From Pectinatus cerevisiiphilus (GTDB lineage Bacteria > Bacillota > Negativicutes > Selenomonadales > Selenomonadaceae): a stretch of DNA of 64,000 nt. Of this stretch, positions 51,558-61,036 are shown piece after piece. The notes below the pieces were generated by a model that searched no databases, had not been told where the DNA came from, and was given only the letters and a program-made list of their open reading frames with translations. A program made the position numbers and the translations under genes. The stretch is from positions 45,464-109,463 of the forward strand of contig NZ_SMAA01000008.1 in the NCBI RefSeq assembly GCF_004341685.1, in the 5' to 3' direction. Position 1 is the stretch's first letter; each line of letters starts with the position of its first letter.

Positions 51558-53006
51558 TTACTTGATCTGTCCATTTTCCCATAAACCATTACTCAAATCA
51601 TCAGCAATTCTCTTATATTTATGATCTGATAATCCATAAAAGACGCCTATTATAGCCGCTGCTATGCCTAATGCTATACCGGGATATAAAGTCATAGCGG
51701 CTTTAATTCCCGTTAAAGTTTCTTCAGTTTGGATATTGTTGGCTACATAGCCTGTCATTACAAGCATACCAGAACTTACTATCGCAGCGAGTGCTTGCGC
51801 TATTTTACGGGAAAAATTAAAAGCGGCATAGGTTATTCCTTCTTTTCTTATACCATTATGCCATTCACCATAATCGATGACATCAGAAACAAAAGCCCAT
51901 GTAATTCCATTTGGTATTGCTAAAGCAACGTACCCTATGGTTACTAAAAGAATAAAAGTATAAATATTTGTTGCAATTACAAAATTCATAATATTAGCAA
52001 TAAAACCTATCATAAGACCGACTACGGCAGTTTTCTTTTTACCAAACATCTTTACTAACTTAGGAATTAAGAGAATCCCCAAGACGGAGCAGCCCATCAT
52101 TATTCCGTTTACTAAAGGTTGCAGCCCCATATTGCCCAAGTTATATTGGCAAAAGAAAATCATCATTTGATTATTTGTGTTCATTGCTGAAATAGTAAAT
52201 AGGGTCATTAAAATTATACAAAGCAATGGCTTATTTGTAAAAACCACCTTAAGATATTCTTTGAAACCTGCTTTTTTTTCTGCTTGAGTATTGCGCATGA
52301 CAGGTACACTTTCACGAGTGTTTCTATAACAAATATAAAAACCAATTACACCAATAACGGCCATAATAGCAGCAGCAACAAAAAAGCCGTAATGCGGGTT
52401 GTCAAAAATGAGCACTATTGGTACGAAACCAATACCTGTGATAAGTTGTGCTCCTATTGAACCAGCTTGTCTTGTAGTAGCCAGCTGGCTTCGTTCATTT
52501 ACATCACGAGTCATAACGCTGGCTAATGATCCGTAAGGAATATTTGTAAAAGAATAAACAAGTCCCCATGCCATATAAGCTACATAAGCAAATAATATTT
52601 TTCCTGACAATGATAGTTCCGGCATTGTAAAAGTGACTATTGTAAGTAAAGCCAGTAAAATACTAGAAATCATCATTATAGGTCGAAATTTCCCTCGTTT
52701 ACCGATATTTTTCCGCCTATCAATCAGAGAACCAGCTATAGGATCCATAAATGCATCAAAAATTTTTGTAAAAGCAAATATGCCTGCTACGGCAGCTGCT
52801 GGTATGGCGCAGATATCTATCCAGTATTTTGTTAAATAGGACTGGCCAAGATCAAACATAAAGCCATTACCGAAATCACCAAATCCATAAGAAATTTTTT
52901 CTTTCCATGATAATTTTTGGAAATGAACAATTTGTTTATTCAGACTTTGCGTACCATTTGATTTCTCAGTTGCGGTATTTATTGGGTGGTTGCTGTATTC
53001 TTGCAT
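51558..53006 (-). CDS. GPH-family sugar/uronide:cation symporter
   Basis: 482 residues with 12 membrane segments. Glycoside-pentoside-hexuronide family: GFGDFGNGFMFDLGQSYL at the start (short for KISYGFGDFGNGF), FMDPIAGSLIDRR in loop 2-3, RSQLATTRQAGS, and YGEWHNGIRKEGITYA in the C-terminal half. The neighbour uxaC (glucuronate isomerase) and a LacI regulator point to glucuronate/galacturonate or their glycosides. Probably co-transcribed with uxaC, 190 bp downstream of it. Confidence 0.88.
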   Translation of the reverse strand: MQEYSNHPINTATEKSNGTQSLNKQIVHFQKLSWKEKISYGFGDFGNGFMFDLGQSYLTKYWIDICAIPAAAVAGIFAFTKIFDAFMDPIAGSLIDRRKNIGKRGKFRPIMMISSILLALLTIVTFTMPELSLSGKILFAYVAYMAWGLVYSFTNIPYGSLASVMTRDVNERSQLATTRQAGSIGAQLITGIGFVPIVLIFDNPHYGFFVAAAIMAVIGVIGFYICYRNTRESVPVMRNTQAEKKAGFKEYLKVVFTNKPLLCIILMTLFTISAMNTNNQMMIFFCQYNLGNMGLQPLVNGIMMGCSVLGILLIPKLVKMFGKKKTAVVGLMIGFIANIMNFVIATNIYTFILLVTIGYVALAIPNGITWAFVSDVIDYGEWHNGIRKEGITYAAFNFSRKIAQALAAIVSSGMLVMTGYVANNIQTEETLTGIKAAMTLYPGIALGIAAAIIGVFYGLSDHKYKRIADDLSNGLWENGQIK

Positions 53007-53124
53007 GAATTATCGCTCCCTTATAAATAATGTATTCTTGTGAAAAAAATAATTATATAATGAATACACTGATTATTTAGAAAATAATTATTTGTAATAA
53101 TGCTGACTAGCAAATTACTGCAGT

Positions 53125-53152
53125 ACAGATATAACAAAGTAAGTACTGCAGC
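53125..53152 (-). other. Stem-loop between uxaC and the GPH symporter gene
   Basis: CTGCAGTAC pairs with GTACTGCAG around a 9-10 base loop. There is no clear T-run, so it is more likely a processing or mRNA stability element than a full terminator. Confidence 0.4.
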
Positions 53153-53195
53153 ATTTATATATAATTTTATTGTATATCAACTATAGAGGAATACT

Positions 53196-54605
53196 TTAAA
53201 TAGGAAATTTAAAGTATTCTTTTGCGTTATTATAAGATATATTTTGTACTAATTTGCCCAAATATTTGATGTCAGACGGATATTCTCCGTTTTCAACTAG
53301 ATCACCCATAAAATTACAGAGAATACGGCGATAATATTCATGCCGTGGATAGGAAAGGAAGGATCTAGAATCCGTTACCATCCCCAAGATATTACCAAGC
53401 ACAGAAAGATTGGCAATATTAGTCAACTGATTGGTTATTCCTGCTTTACTATCATTAAACCACCATGCACAGCCTTGCTGTATCTTACCAAAAGCTTCCG
53501 TTCCCTGAAAAGAACCGATAATAGAACCAAGTAATATATTATCTGCTGGGTTAAGCGAATATAAAATCGTTTTTGGTAATATATCAGCAGAATTTAAAGC
53601 GTCTAAAAATGCTGTAATACCTTCAGCACAATTATATGTGGCTAAACAATCAAAACCGGTATCAGGACCGAGTTTATTATACATTTTAGTATTATTATTA
53701 CGCAATGCTGAATAATGGATCTGCATTGCCCAGTCACGTTTGCTGTATTCTCCTGCCAAGAAAAATAAAATTGCAGTTTTATATTCTTCTATTTCCTGTA
53801 CAGTTAAAGATTCTTTCTGCAAGGCTTTATGGATTGTCTTATTTATTTTTGTATCATCAGCCGGACGGTAAAAAATATATTCCAAAGCATGGTCGGTTAC
53901 GCGACATCCCATTTTTTCAAAAAAGTCCATTCTTTTATGAAGTGCTTGTCTAATATCGTCAATTGTTTTTATTTCCAGAGAGGTACTTTGCCCCAATTTG
54001 ACGAGATAATCTTTATAGCCGATGGCATCGATGCGCATTATTGCATCTGGGCGCATTGCTGGAACTACTTTAGCTGTACAAGAGGCATCTTTTTCTATTT
54101 TTTGATGCCATTCAAGAGAATCAGCAGGGTCATCAGTGGTACAAATTACTTTAACATTAGATTGTTTGATAATTCCCTGTACACTCATTTCTGGTTGATG
54201 CAGTTTGGGGTTACATATATTCCATATTTCTTCGGCAGTATCTTCACTTAATGTTAAATTACAATTAAAAAAGCGTTTTAACTCCAAGTGGGTCCAATGA
54301 TAAAGTGGATTGCCAATTGCTTTTGGAAGCACTTTCGCAAATTCTTGAAATTTTTCCCAATCAGAGGAAGTCGTTCCCGTTATTTTATCTTCAGGAGTTC
54401 CGTTAGAACGAATCAGTCGCCATTTATAATGGTCGCCGCCAAGCCATACCTGTGTTAGATTTTCAAATGTTTTATTTTCAGCTATTTCTTTAGGCTGTAT
54501 GTGGCAATGGTAGTCTATTATAGGCATCTTTTGAGCATAGTCATGAAATAATATTTCCGCTGTTTTGGATTTAAGTAAAAAATTGTCATCCATAAATTCT
54601 TTCAT
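53196..54605 (-). CDS. uxaC: Glucuronate (uronate) isomerase
   Basis: 469 residues, full length. UxaC isomerises D-glucuronate to D-fructuronate and D-galacturonate to D-tagaturonate. N-terminal metal motif PIIDYHCHIQPKEIAEN, WLGGDHYKWRLIRSNG, CTTDDPADSLEWH, QIHYSALRNNNTKMYNKLG and VTDSRSFLSYPRHEYYRR are family hallmarks. AAGGAG precedes the ATG. Promoter carries a LacI-type operator; the regulator is divergent. Confidence 0.95.
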   Translation of the reverse strand: MKEFMDDNFLLKSKTAEILFHDYAQKMPIIDYHCHIQPKEIAENKTFENLTQVWLGGDHYKWRLIRSNGTPEDKITGTTSSDWEKFQEFAKVLPKAIGNPLYHWTHLELKRFFNCNLTLSEDTAEEIWNICNPKLHQPEMSVQGIIKQSNVKVICTTDDPADSLEWHQKIEKDASCTAKVVPAMRPDAIMRIDAIGYKDYLVKLGQSTSLEIKTIDDIRQALHKRMDFFEKMGCRVTDHALEYIFYRPADDTKINKTIHKALQKESLTVQEIEEYKTAILFFLAGEYSKRDWAMQIHYSALRNNNTKMYNKLGPDTGFDCLATYNCAEGITAFLDALNSADILPKTILYSLNPADNILLGSIIGSFQGTEAFGKIQQGCAWWFNDSKAGITNQLTNIANLSVLGNILGMVTDSRSFLSYPRHEYYRRILCNFMGDLVENGEYPSDIKYLGKLVQNISYNNAKEYFKFPI

Positions 54606-54635
54606 TTCTGTTCTCCTTTTTACTATAATATTTTA

Positions 54636-54649
54636 TGTAAGCACTTACA
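54636..54649. promoter_or_regulatory. LacI-type operator in front of uxaC
   Basis: TGTAAGCACTTACA: arms TGTAAG/CTTACA around CA. It lies about 13-25 bases downstream of the predicted uxaC start of transcription, where a bound repressor would block the polymerase. A second palindrome ATTCTCAAGAAT is adjacent at 54650-54661. Confidence 0.72.
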
Positions 54650-54661
54650 ATTCTCAAGAAT

Positions 54662-54690
54662 AAAATACCACGTTTATGGATCTTTGTCAA
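54662..54690 (-). promoter_or_regulatory. uxaC promoter
   Basis: Minus strand TTGACA (54690-54685), 17 bases, TATTTT (54667-54662), followed by the LacI-type operator. Confidence 0.75.
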
Positions 54691-54833
54691 TATATATTTA
54701 TTTTTCAATAAATTCAATTAATTTACTTTTACTAAAATAAGATACAATGATTTTTTTGGAAACTCAATATGTTATAATATGATATTAGCTTCAATATAAG
54801 ACGGCATATAAAGCACGGAGGCATTGATAACTT

Positions 54834-55820
54834 ATGACAATATACGATATCGCGAAAAAATGTGATGTATCAATTGCTACTGTTTCGCGTGTATTGAACG
54901 GCAGTGATAAAGTCAGCGCTAAGACCAAAGAAAAAATACTGGCAGTGATGAAAGAACAAAATTACCAGCCTAATCCTTTTGCCCGTGGTTTAGGTCTTAA
55001 CAGTATGAAAATGATCGGTGTTTTATGTGAAGATGTTTCTGATTCTTTTTATGCGAAAGCCATATCATTGATTGAAAGCCATTTGCGAAAACTTGACTGG
55101 AATGTAATTCTTAGCTGCACTGGCAGAGAACATGAACCAAAAGCTAAATACCTTCAGTTTTTAATAGAAAAACATGTAGATGCCATTATAACTATAGGAA
55201 CACCTTTTAATCAGGCTAAGGATATAACATATCTTAAATGCGTAGCAAATAAAAATCCAATTATAATGGTAAACAGTTATATTAAACATGACAACATCTA
55301 CAGCGTGATTTGCAATGAAGAAGCTGGGATAGAAGACATAGTTGGTAAATTGGCTGCTAAGGGTTGCCAAAGCATCCTTTATCTATATGATTCACTTACA
55401 TATAGTGGTAAGCAAAAACTAGCCGGTTATAAGAAAGGCTTAGTAAAATATAATCTGGATGCAAATCCCTTGCTGCAAAATAAAATTAATCGTTCATTAG
55501 ATGATGTAGAGAAAATCGTAAAAACTCTTATTGATGAAGAAATATATTTTGACGCTATTATCACCTCAGAGGATTTATTGGCTGTAGGTGCTCAGCGGGC
55601 TGTACGGCAAATGGAACGACATATGCCAATCGTTGGTTGTAATAATTCCATATTGTCACAGTGTGCCACACCGATGCTTACAAGCTTAGATAATCAGTTG
55701 GGTACGCTTTGCAAAGAAGCGGTCAATTTACTTACTAAACTTATGAATAACGAAGAAGTTCCTTCAAAAATTATTTTTCCAGCTAAATTAATACAAAAAG
55801 AGAGTTTCGTATATCTTTAA
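54834..55820 (+). CDS. LacI-family transcriptional regulator of the uronate genes
   Basis: 328 residues. N-terminal helix-turn-helix TIYDIAKKCDVSIATVSRVLNG (key part VSIATVSRVLNG) and the hinge NPFARGL, then a periplasmic-binding-protein-like effector domain (IGVLCEDVSDSFYAKAI, IITSEDLLAVGAQRAV). Divergent from uxaC and next to a palindromic operator; most likely represses uxaC and the GPH symporter until a uronate is bound. GGAGG upstream of ATG; -10 TATAAT at 54773. Confidence 0.9.
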   Translation: MTIYDIAKKCDVSIATVSRVLNGSDKVSAKTKEKILAVMKEQNYQPNPFARGLGLNSMKMIGVLCEDVSDSFYAKAISLIESHLRKLDWNVILSCTGREHEPKAKYLQFLIEKHVDAIITIGTPFNQAKDITYLKCVANKNPIIMVNSYIKHDNIYSVICNEEAGIEDIVGKLAAKGCQSILYLYDSLTYSGKQKLAGYKKGLVKYNLDANPLLQNKINRSLDDVEKIVKTLIDEEIYFDAIITSEDLLAVGAQRAVRQMERHMPIVGCNNSILSQCATPMLTSLDNQLGTLCKEAVNLLTKLMNNEEVPSKIIFPAKLIQKESFVYL

Positions 55821-56575
55821 GCATGGTGCTCACTGAGCTGAGTCATTTCAGTTAAATATGGCCAATATTTTTCTGGCATAAAAGAACGGCGTAGATTGGG
55901 ATTTTCTCTTTCTTGTATGGAAATGTGTCTATAATACTGGCACCATATACTGCTGAAAAGTTTTTCTGATTTACTATATTTTATATTTGTTTCTTGTTCT
56001 GTGACATCGGTAGTAATAATACGCTTTTTATCATAATAAACAGCGAGGTGTCGTCCCAAGTCATGAATAGCCCATTCTTCTCCGCTCAGCCGTTGCGCAA
56101 AGTGACCAGCCATAAGCGGTGCAATATTATATTTAGGGCGTATCGCTGCATATAACATACCTTCTGCAAGTTCACGGAAACGCAAAAGGCCAAGCATACG
56201 GTAGCGTTCATTACTTGTTTGCAAAGCCCAGTTTTCGACCTGGCCTATCCAAGGATCCGTTTTACTGTAGGATAACATATGTGAATTGCGAAAGGCCGCA
56301 CAAATAAAATAAAAAAGCAGCATTTCCCGTTCTGGCCGCTCCGCCATAAAAGCAAAATAAAGTGTCTGCGCAACGCGCGCCCCACATTTACGATATAGGC
56401 CATTTAATACTTTATCAGCTTTTGTCAGATTAGCATCGACCTTTTTTTCTTTTTCAAAAATATTTGTTCCTGCACAAATATTTTCTATTCCTTCCACATG
56501 GCTCGTTCCATCGTGGTATGCCTCATAAATCACAGAAAGAAAACCAGAAAAAGATCCATCATACTGATAATACAT
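55817..56575 (-). CDS. TIGR03915-family putative DNA repair protein
   Basis: 252 residues. Starts YYQYDGSFSGFLSVIYEAY, which with the FRELAEGMLYAAIRPKYNIAPLMAGHFAQR region (short: YAAIRPKYNIAPLMAGHF) marks this conserved partner of the radical SAM protein. The C-terminal part resembles DUF4130. Activity is not known; always found beside the TIGR03916 gene. Separated from it by only three bases. Convergent with the LacI gene, overlapping it by four bases. Confidence 0.85.
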   Translation of the reverse strand: MYYQYDGSFSGFLSVIYEAYHDGTSHVEGIENICAGTNIFEKEKKVDANLTKADKVLNGLYRKCGARVAQTLYFAFMAERPEREMLLFYFICAAFRNSHMLSYSKTDPWIGQVENWALQTSNERYRMLGLLRFRELAEGMLYAAIRPKYNIAPLMAGHFAQRLSGEEWAIHDLGRHLAVYYDKKRIITTDVTEQETNIKYSKSEKLFSSIWCQYYRHISIQERENPNLRRSFMPEKYWPYLTEMTQLSEHHA

Positions 56576-56578
56576 ATT

Positions 56579-57826
56579 TTATACCTGCCCCTCAAAAAGA
56601 CTGATCTGCTGGAATAATTTTCGACAATTTTGGGAAACAAGAATGTTTTTTATGAGTACAGGGTCATCCAGACCCAGCCCGTAATAACGACCACCACAAG
56701 TAATGAAATGGCGGGCTCTTTTAAAAACAATACCGATATGTTTAAGGTTGTCATATGACAGCGGCGTTAGGCGGCGCATGGCAACTATCCTAGCAGCTGA
56801 ACGGATGCCAATCCCCGGTATCCGCAAGATCATCTCATATGCAGCTGTATTTATTTCTATGGGGAAAAGCTGCCAATTTCGTAATGCCCAGTTTGTTTTT
56901 GGATCAACAGCTAAATCAAAATTCGGTTGTTGGTCTGTTAAAATTTCATCAGCGGAAAAATGGTAATAGCGAAGCAGCCAATCCGCTTGGTAGAGTCTGT
57001 TTTCCCTAAGAAGAGGCGGTTGTTTTACGGCGGGAAGGTTTTTCCCTGTCATTATAGGTACGTATGCAGAATAATAAACTCTTTTTAATGACATTTTTTT
57101 ATAAAGGGCTTCACTTAATTTTAAAATATGACGGTCATTTTCACCGCTTGCACCAACTATCATTTGAGTCGTTTGGCCTGCGGGAATAAAAGGCTGCATA
57201 TATTTTGCAAGATGTTTTTCACTATGTCGTTCAACAAATTGTTCATGAATAAATTTCATTGGTTGGATGATAGCGGAACGGGTTTTCTGCGGGGCGAGCA
57301 ATTGTAACGCGTGTTCTGAGGGTAATTCCATATTAATACTAAGACGGTCTACATAATGGCCCAGTTCTTGTAATAATTTTGTATTTGTACCAGGAATCCC
57401 TTTCATATGAATATAGCCGTTAAAATTTTCTCGCAAGCGCAATAGTTTTGCTATTTTAAGTAAAAGCTCTGTTGTATAATCAGGTGAACTTATTATACCG
57501 GAACTTAAAAAAAGTCCTTCAATATAATTCCGGCGATAAAATTGGATAGTTAAAGAAACGATTTCTTCGGGTGATAAAAAAACTCTTTTTGTATCATTAC
57601 TGCGACGATTAACACAGTATTCACAATCATAAATACAGCTGTTGGTCATAAGTATTTTAAGCAGGGATATACAACGTCCATCGGCAGACCAACTATGACA
57701 AATACCACTTCTAGCGCCATTGCCAATTCCCCCAGGTCTATTCATTCTGCTGGAACCGCTTGAAGAACACGATACATCATATTTTGCGGCGTCAGCGAGT
57801 ATACTTATTTTTCCTTTTAAATCCAT
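56579..57826 (-). CDS. TIGR03916-family radical SAM protein, putative DNA modification/repair
   Basis: 415 residues. The radical SAM cluster is CIYDCEYCVNRR (~residues 58-69); LFLSSGI follows and the C-terminus carries a helix-hairpin-helix, ILRIPGIGIRSAARIVAMRR, typical of DNA binding. The pairing with TIGR03915 suggests a two-protein system acting on damaged or modified DNA. Biochemical function has, to my knowledge, not been settled. Ribosome site GGTGA before ATG. Confidence 0.88.
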   Translation of the reverse strand: MDLKGKISILADAAKYDVSCSSSGSSRMNRPGGIGNGARSGICHSWSADGRCISLLKILMTNSCIYDCEYCVNRRSNDTKRVFLSPEEIVSLTIQFYRRNYIEGLFLSSGIISSPDYTTELLLKIAKLLRLRENFNGYIHMKGIPGTNTKLLQELGHYVDRLSINMELPSEHALQLLAPQKTRSAIIQPMKFIHEQFVERHSEKHLAKYMQPFIPAGQTTQMIVGASGENDRHILKLSEALYKKMSLKRVYYSAYVPIMTGKNLPAVKQPPLLRENRLYQADWLLRYYHFSADEILTDQQPNFDLAVDPKTNWALRNWQLFPIEINTAAYEMILRIPGIGIRSAARIVAMRRLTPLSYDNLKHIGIVFKRARHFITCGGRYYGLGLDDPVLIKNILVSQNCRKLFQQISLFEGQV

Positions 57827-58044
57827 TTATATTCACCACACGAATAACTTCTATAATCAGAAAAAACTGCATTATATTTTAGTAGTTTTCTCTAAATCGA
57901 ACCTGAATAGAGTATATCATTTCAATTAAGAAATGTAAATATTGCGGTTCAGATTATCGAATAACATGCACTTTTTCCATAAATAATATATTATTTATAG
58001 AGATAGAATATATAAATGGTACTGTAGAATATGGGGGCAGTTTT

Positions 58045-58392
58045 ATGAATGTTTTAAAGGTAGTTTTGCATATTGATGAAATAAATAAATGGCAGATGGT
58101 ACTTAACAATGCGCAAAATCTGATCAATGGTGCCGCTAATAAAAAATATGACATAAAAATCATAGTAAATGGAAATGCCGTGAATTTGTTTGGGCAAGAA
58201 AGTGACAGCAATATTTTAAAACAGGTAGATGCACTGACCAAACAAAAAACAGAAGTTTTTCTTTGTCGTAACGCATTGCAGGGGAATGGTATAAATGAAG
58301 TTGAATTACCTTCTAACGTAAGTGTCGTTCCTGCTGGTATAATAAAATTGGTTGAATTAGAAATGACAGGTTATGCCTATATAAAGCCATAA
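58045..58392 (+). CDS. DsrE/DsrF-like small protein
   Basis: 115 residues. DsrE-like alpha/beta fold: KVVLHIDEINKWQMVLNNAQNLI (short: VLHIDEINKWQMVLNNA), IKIIVNGNAVNLF, VFLCRNAL with a Cys (~74) at the position of the sulfur-carrier Cys, and VSVVPAGIIKLVELEMTGYAYIKP (short: PAGIIKLVELEMTGYAYI). Such proteins carry persulfide or are of unknown function. GGGGG before ATG. The B12 leader follows. Confidence 0.8.
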   Translation: MNVLKVVLHIDEINKWQMVLNNAQNLINGAANKKYDIKIIVNGNAVNLFGQESDSNILKQVDALTKQKTEVFLCRNALQGNGINEVELPSNVSVVPAGIIKLVELEMTGYAYIKP

Positions 58393-58420
58393 CTGTAATT
58401 TATGAAATTATAGTTAAATA

Positions 58421-58449
58421 TTGACAACTTTAACATGGTATGTAATACT
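58421..58449 (+). promoter_or_regulatory. Promoter of the B12 uptake operon
   Basis: TTGACA (58421-58426), 17 bases, AATACT (58444-58449), just before the cobalamin riboswitch. Confidence 0.6.
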
Positions 58450-58471
58450 ATCATTACGGCAAGATAAATTA

Positions 58472-58632
58472 ATATTTGAGACAGGTGTTTTAACTTAAAA
58501 GAGAAGCCGGTATAAGCCGGCACGGTCCCGCCACTGTAAGGGGAGTTGTTTATAATTATGTCACTGAATATATTTATATTCGGGAAGGCTTAAACAATGA
58601 TGAACCTAAGTCAGGAGAACTGCCTGTTTAAC
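58472..58632 (+). ncRNA. Cobalamin riboswitch
   Basis: Contains the conserved elements in order: GACAGGTGTTTTAAC at the 5' side, AAGCCGGT ... GCCGGCACGGTCCCGCCACTGTAA with the core GCCACTG (58530-58536), and the B12 box CTAAGTCAGGAGAAC then TGCCTG. AdoCbl-type by layout. It precedes the TonB-dependent receptor and ABC importer, so high cobalamin should shut the operon. Confidence 0.93.
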
Positions 58633-58659
58633 AATCACCGTTTTACCTACGAACGATAG

Positions 58660-58707
58660 GGAGGCGATTTGCAATGCATTTTTTGCAATCAGCCTCCTTT
58701 TCTATTT
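58660..58707 (+). terminator. Riboswitch expression platform terminator
   Basis: GGAGGC...TTGCAA pairs with TTGCAA...GCCTCC, followed by TTTTCTATTTT. The 3' arm CCTCCTTTT can alternatively pair with AAAAGGAGG at 58709-58718. Confidence 0.75.
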
Positions 58708-58725
58708 TGAAAAGGAGGTTTTGTT

Positions 58726-58743
58726 ATGTATAAAAAAACATAA
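58726..58743 (+). CDS. Possible five-codon minimal reading frame
   Basis: AAAAGGAGG followed by ATG TAT AAA AAA ACA TAA (peptide MYKKT). The ribosome site can be masked by the terminator 3' arm. It could be a translated leader or coincidence. Confidence 0.25.
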   Translation: MYKKT

Positions 58744-58805
58744 CTGCGTTTGTGTAGATAAAAAGCCCAAAATTTTTTTAATACAGGAACGGAGTGTTAA
58801 TTTTT

Positions 58806-61001
58806 ATGCATAAAAAGACTAGTGTAATTTCCACAATGCTTATGTGTACGGTTATCCAAATAGTGAATGTTCCTATAGGTTCTGCAGCAAAGGATGATAG
58901 CTCAAATGATGTAGACTATGCTTATTCGTTAGAGGATAAAACTATTTATGCCCAAAGGTCACCAATTATTGATAATCCTTATTTAACAGGTGGTGATGTT
59001 GATATTATAAGCAGGCAGGATATTGAAAAACATCATTATAATGATATAATTGCTGCTTTAAAAACGATTCCAGGAGTACAAGTATCAACACCAGGATATA
59101 AGGGCGGTGAATACGGTTACAGTAGTTATAATACAGAATTAAGTATAAATGGTGAGAATAGCATAGTTATTTTAGTTGATGGTCGTCGCGTAGATAATGA
59201 TGCGAATTCTTATGGTGGTGATAAATCACGTGTTAATCTCAGTACATTACCAGGTATTGATAATGTAGAACAAATAAATGTGATAAAAGGACCTGGTTCT
59301 GCTATTTACGGAGCAGACGCAGCGGGTGGAGTAATAGACATTATCACGCGAAAGGGATCAGCAAAACCTAAAACAACACTTGATATTGCTACAGGTTCTT
59401 GGCAAAGACACAACTATTCATTAACGCATACTGGATCTTCAAAAGATGGTACTCTAAAATATGCTGTTTCTTTAAGCCGGCAACTTAGCGGTAATGCAAA
59501 ATATAAAAATGATTATACAGACCGAACCGAAACTTTTGATAATACGGGATATCGTGATGAAAATGCCGCAATAAATGTTACGAAAGATTTTGACAAAAAC
59601 CATAGTCTTGATTTCACTTATAACCATTCCTACGAGAAGGCATATTATCCTATAACGGCTCCAGATTTGCAATATATAGATTCATTTTACAAGGGAACTA
59701 TGGCACCGATAGATCCTGTAACGCATAGATACATTAATTTAAATAGTTTAGTAAAAGGGTATCGTAATATTTTCCTCTATGATGCGTGGTTAGGATCTTA
59801 TGATGAAACACAAACAAATAATGTAGACATAAAATATGTTTTTAATAGAACAGACGAAAATGCAGAAAGTTTTATTAGAATTTATAAAAATTATACACGC
59901 TATAATATGAAAGATTATTCAGACATATGGAATGTACCTTATACATATTTGAATGAATTCTGGGATACGGCTAAAGACTCGTCTAACACACATACTGATA
60001 TAGAAAAAGTTACGGGTACGACAATACAGTTTGCCAAGCATATAAAAAATCAAAGTTTAACAACTGGCTTTAATTATAAAAAAAGTGATTACACTGGATG
60101 GGATAGTTATGACAGTTATAGTTCAAAACGGCATTCTTACAATATGTATTTACAGGATAAGATTAAGGTAAGCAATAAATTTACAATAACTCCTGGACTG
60201 AATTATACATATTACAGTGATGGCGATTATAATGGGATGAATTTTGATTCTGCGAGCAGACTTACTTTTTCCAACTACAGTAATTATAAGTTTGATGATA
60301 AAACAAATGCGTATTTTTCTATAAGCCAAATATTCAAACCAGTTACTGGCCTCGATTATTCTCGTGCTTTTAGCAGTGATCCACTAAAAAATGAAAAAGG
60401 ATATAATTATAACCTAGGTATTGATAGAAAAATAACTGCTAAAGATGATTTAAATGTTAATTATGCAAACACTTATATGGATAATACTATTGGTCGTTAC
60501 AGTATATTGAACTCGACCAAGGGTGATTGGGAAACCAAAGCAGTTAATGCTAAAAGGAAAAAGCAAGCGTTGAATATAGCTTATACACATACATTTGACA
60601 ATGTATGGCAATTATCTTCTTCATATAGTTGGGTTAAGGAAAATTTTCATGCGAAGAATGTCTTTATTAATCCTGATGGAACCACTCCAGACAGTCTTAT
60701 AAATGCTTTTCGGCCACGCAATATTTATAGAACAAATTTGACTTATGAAAAAAATAATTGGTTTGGCGATCTTTCTTATACGATTTATTCAGGAAATGAT
60801 AGAAACTATTTTACAGACAGCCATTTTGGTGTACTGGATTTTGTTTTGAGTCGCAAACTAAATGATTCAATGCAGATATATTTTAATGTTAACAATATCC
60901 TAAACAAAGCATATCAAACTCGTGCGTTATCTTCGTATGATGTTGGTGCATTTCCCGAAAACGGTCGCAATTTTATGATAGGGATAAAATATAGCTTTTA
61001 A
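58806..61001 (+). CDS. btuB: TonB-dependent outer-membrane receptor, B12 (BtuB-like)
   Basis: 731 residues from ATG 58806 (GGAG 11 bases upstream; GTG 58794 overlaps that site). Signal peptide residues 1-28. The plug domain has DIISRQDIEKHHYNDIIAALKTIPGVQV (short: YNDIIAALKTIPGV), INGENSIVILVDGRR and KGPGSAIYGADAAGGVIDIITRKG (short: GPGSAIYGADAAGGVI). A 22-strand-type barrel rich in Tyr/Asn follows, ending in ...GIKYSF with a terminal Phe, the outer-membrane insertion signal. The riboswitch makes cobalamin (or cobinamide) the likely ligand. Its presence shows that this Firmicute has an outer membrane. Confidence 0.9.
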   Translation: MHKKTSVISTMLMCTVIQIVNVPIGSAAKDDSSNDVDYAYSLEDKTIYAQRSPIIDNPYLTGGDVDIISRQDIEKHHYNDIIAALKTIPGVQVSTPGYKGGEYGYSSYNTELSINGENSIVILVDGRRVDNDANSYGGDKSRVNLSTLPGIDNVEQINVIKGPGSAIYGADAAGGVIDIITRKGSAKPKTTLDIATGSWQRHNYSLTHTGSSKDGTLKYAVSLSRQLSGNAKYKNDYTDRTETFDNTGYRDENAAINVTKDFDKNHSLDFTYNHSYEKAYYPITAPDLQYIDSFYKGTMAPIDPVTHRYINLNSLVKGYRNIFLYDAWLGSYDETQTNNVDIKYVFNRTDENAESFIRIYKNYTRYNMKDYSDIWNVPYTYLNEFWDTAKDSSNTHTDIEKVTGTTIQFAKHIKNQSLTTGFNYKKSDYTGWDSYDSYSSKRHSYNMYLQDKIKVSNKFTITPGLNYTYYSDGDYNGMNFDSASRLTFSNYSNYKFDDKTNAYFSISQIFKPVTGLDYSRAFSSDPLKNEKGYNYNLGIDRKITAKDDLNVNYANTYMDNTIGRYSILNSTKGDWETKAVNAKRKKQALNIAYTHTFDNVWQLSSSYSWVKENFHAKNVFINPDGTTPDSLINAFRPRNIYRTNLTYEKNNWFGDLSYTIYSGNDRNYFTDSHFGVLDFVLSRKLNDSMQIYFNVNNILNKAYQTRALSSYDVGAFPENGRNFMIGIKYSF

Positions 61002-61036
61002 AATTTAGCTAATTTTAATACAAGAGGTGTGACAAA

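Noticed and set aside
58469..58478. TTGAGACAG in the B12 leader as another TGTCTCA purine operator (reverse strand).
   Set aside because: It lies inside the conserved 5' part of the cobalamin riboswitch, downstream of the promoter, and is explained by that RNA.
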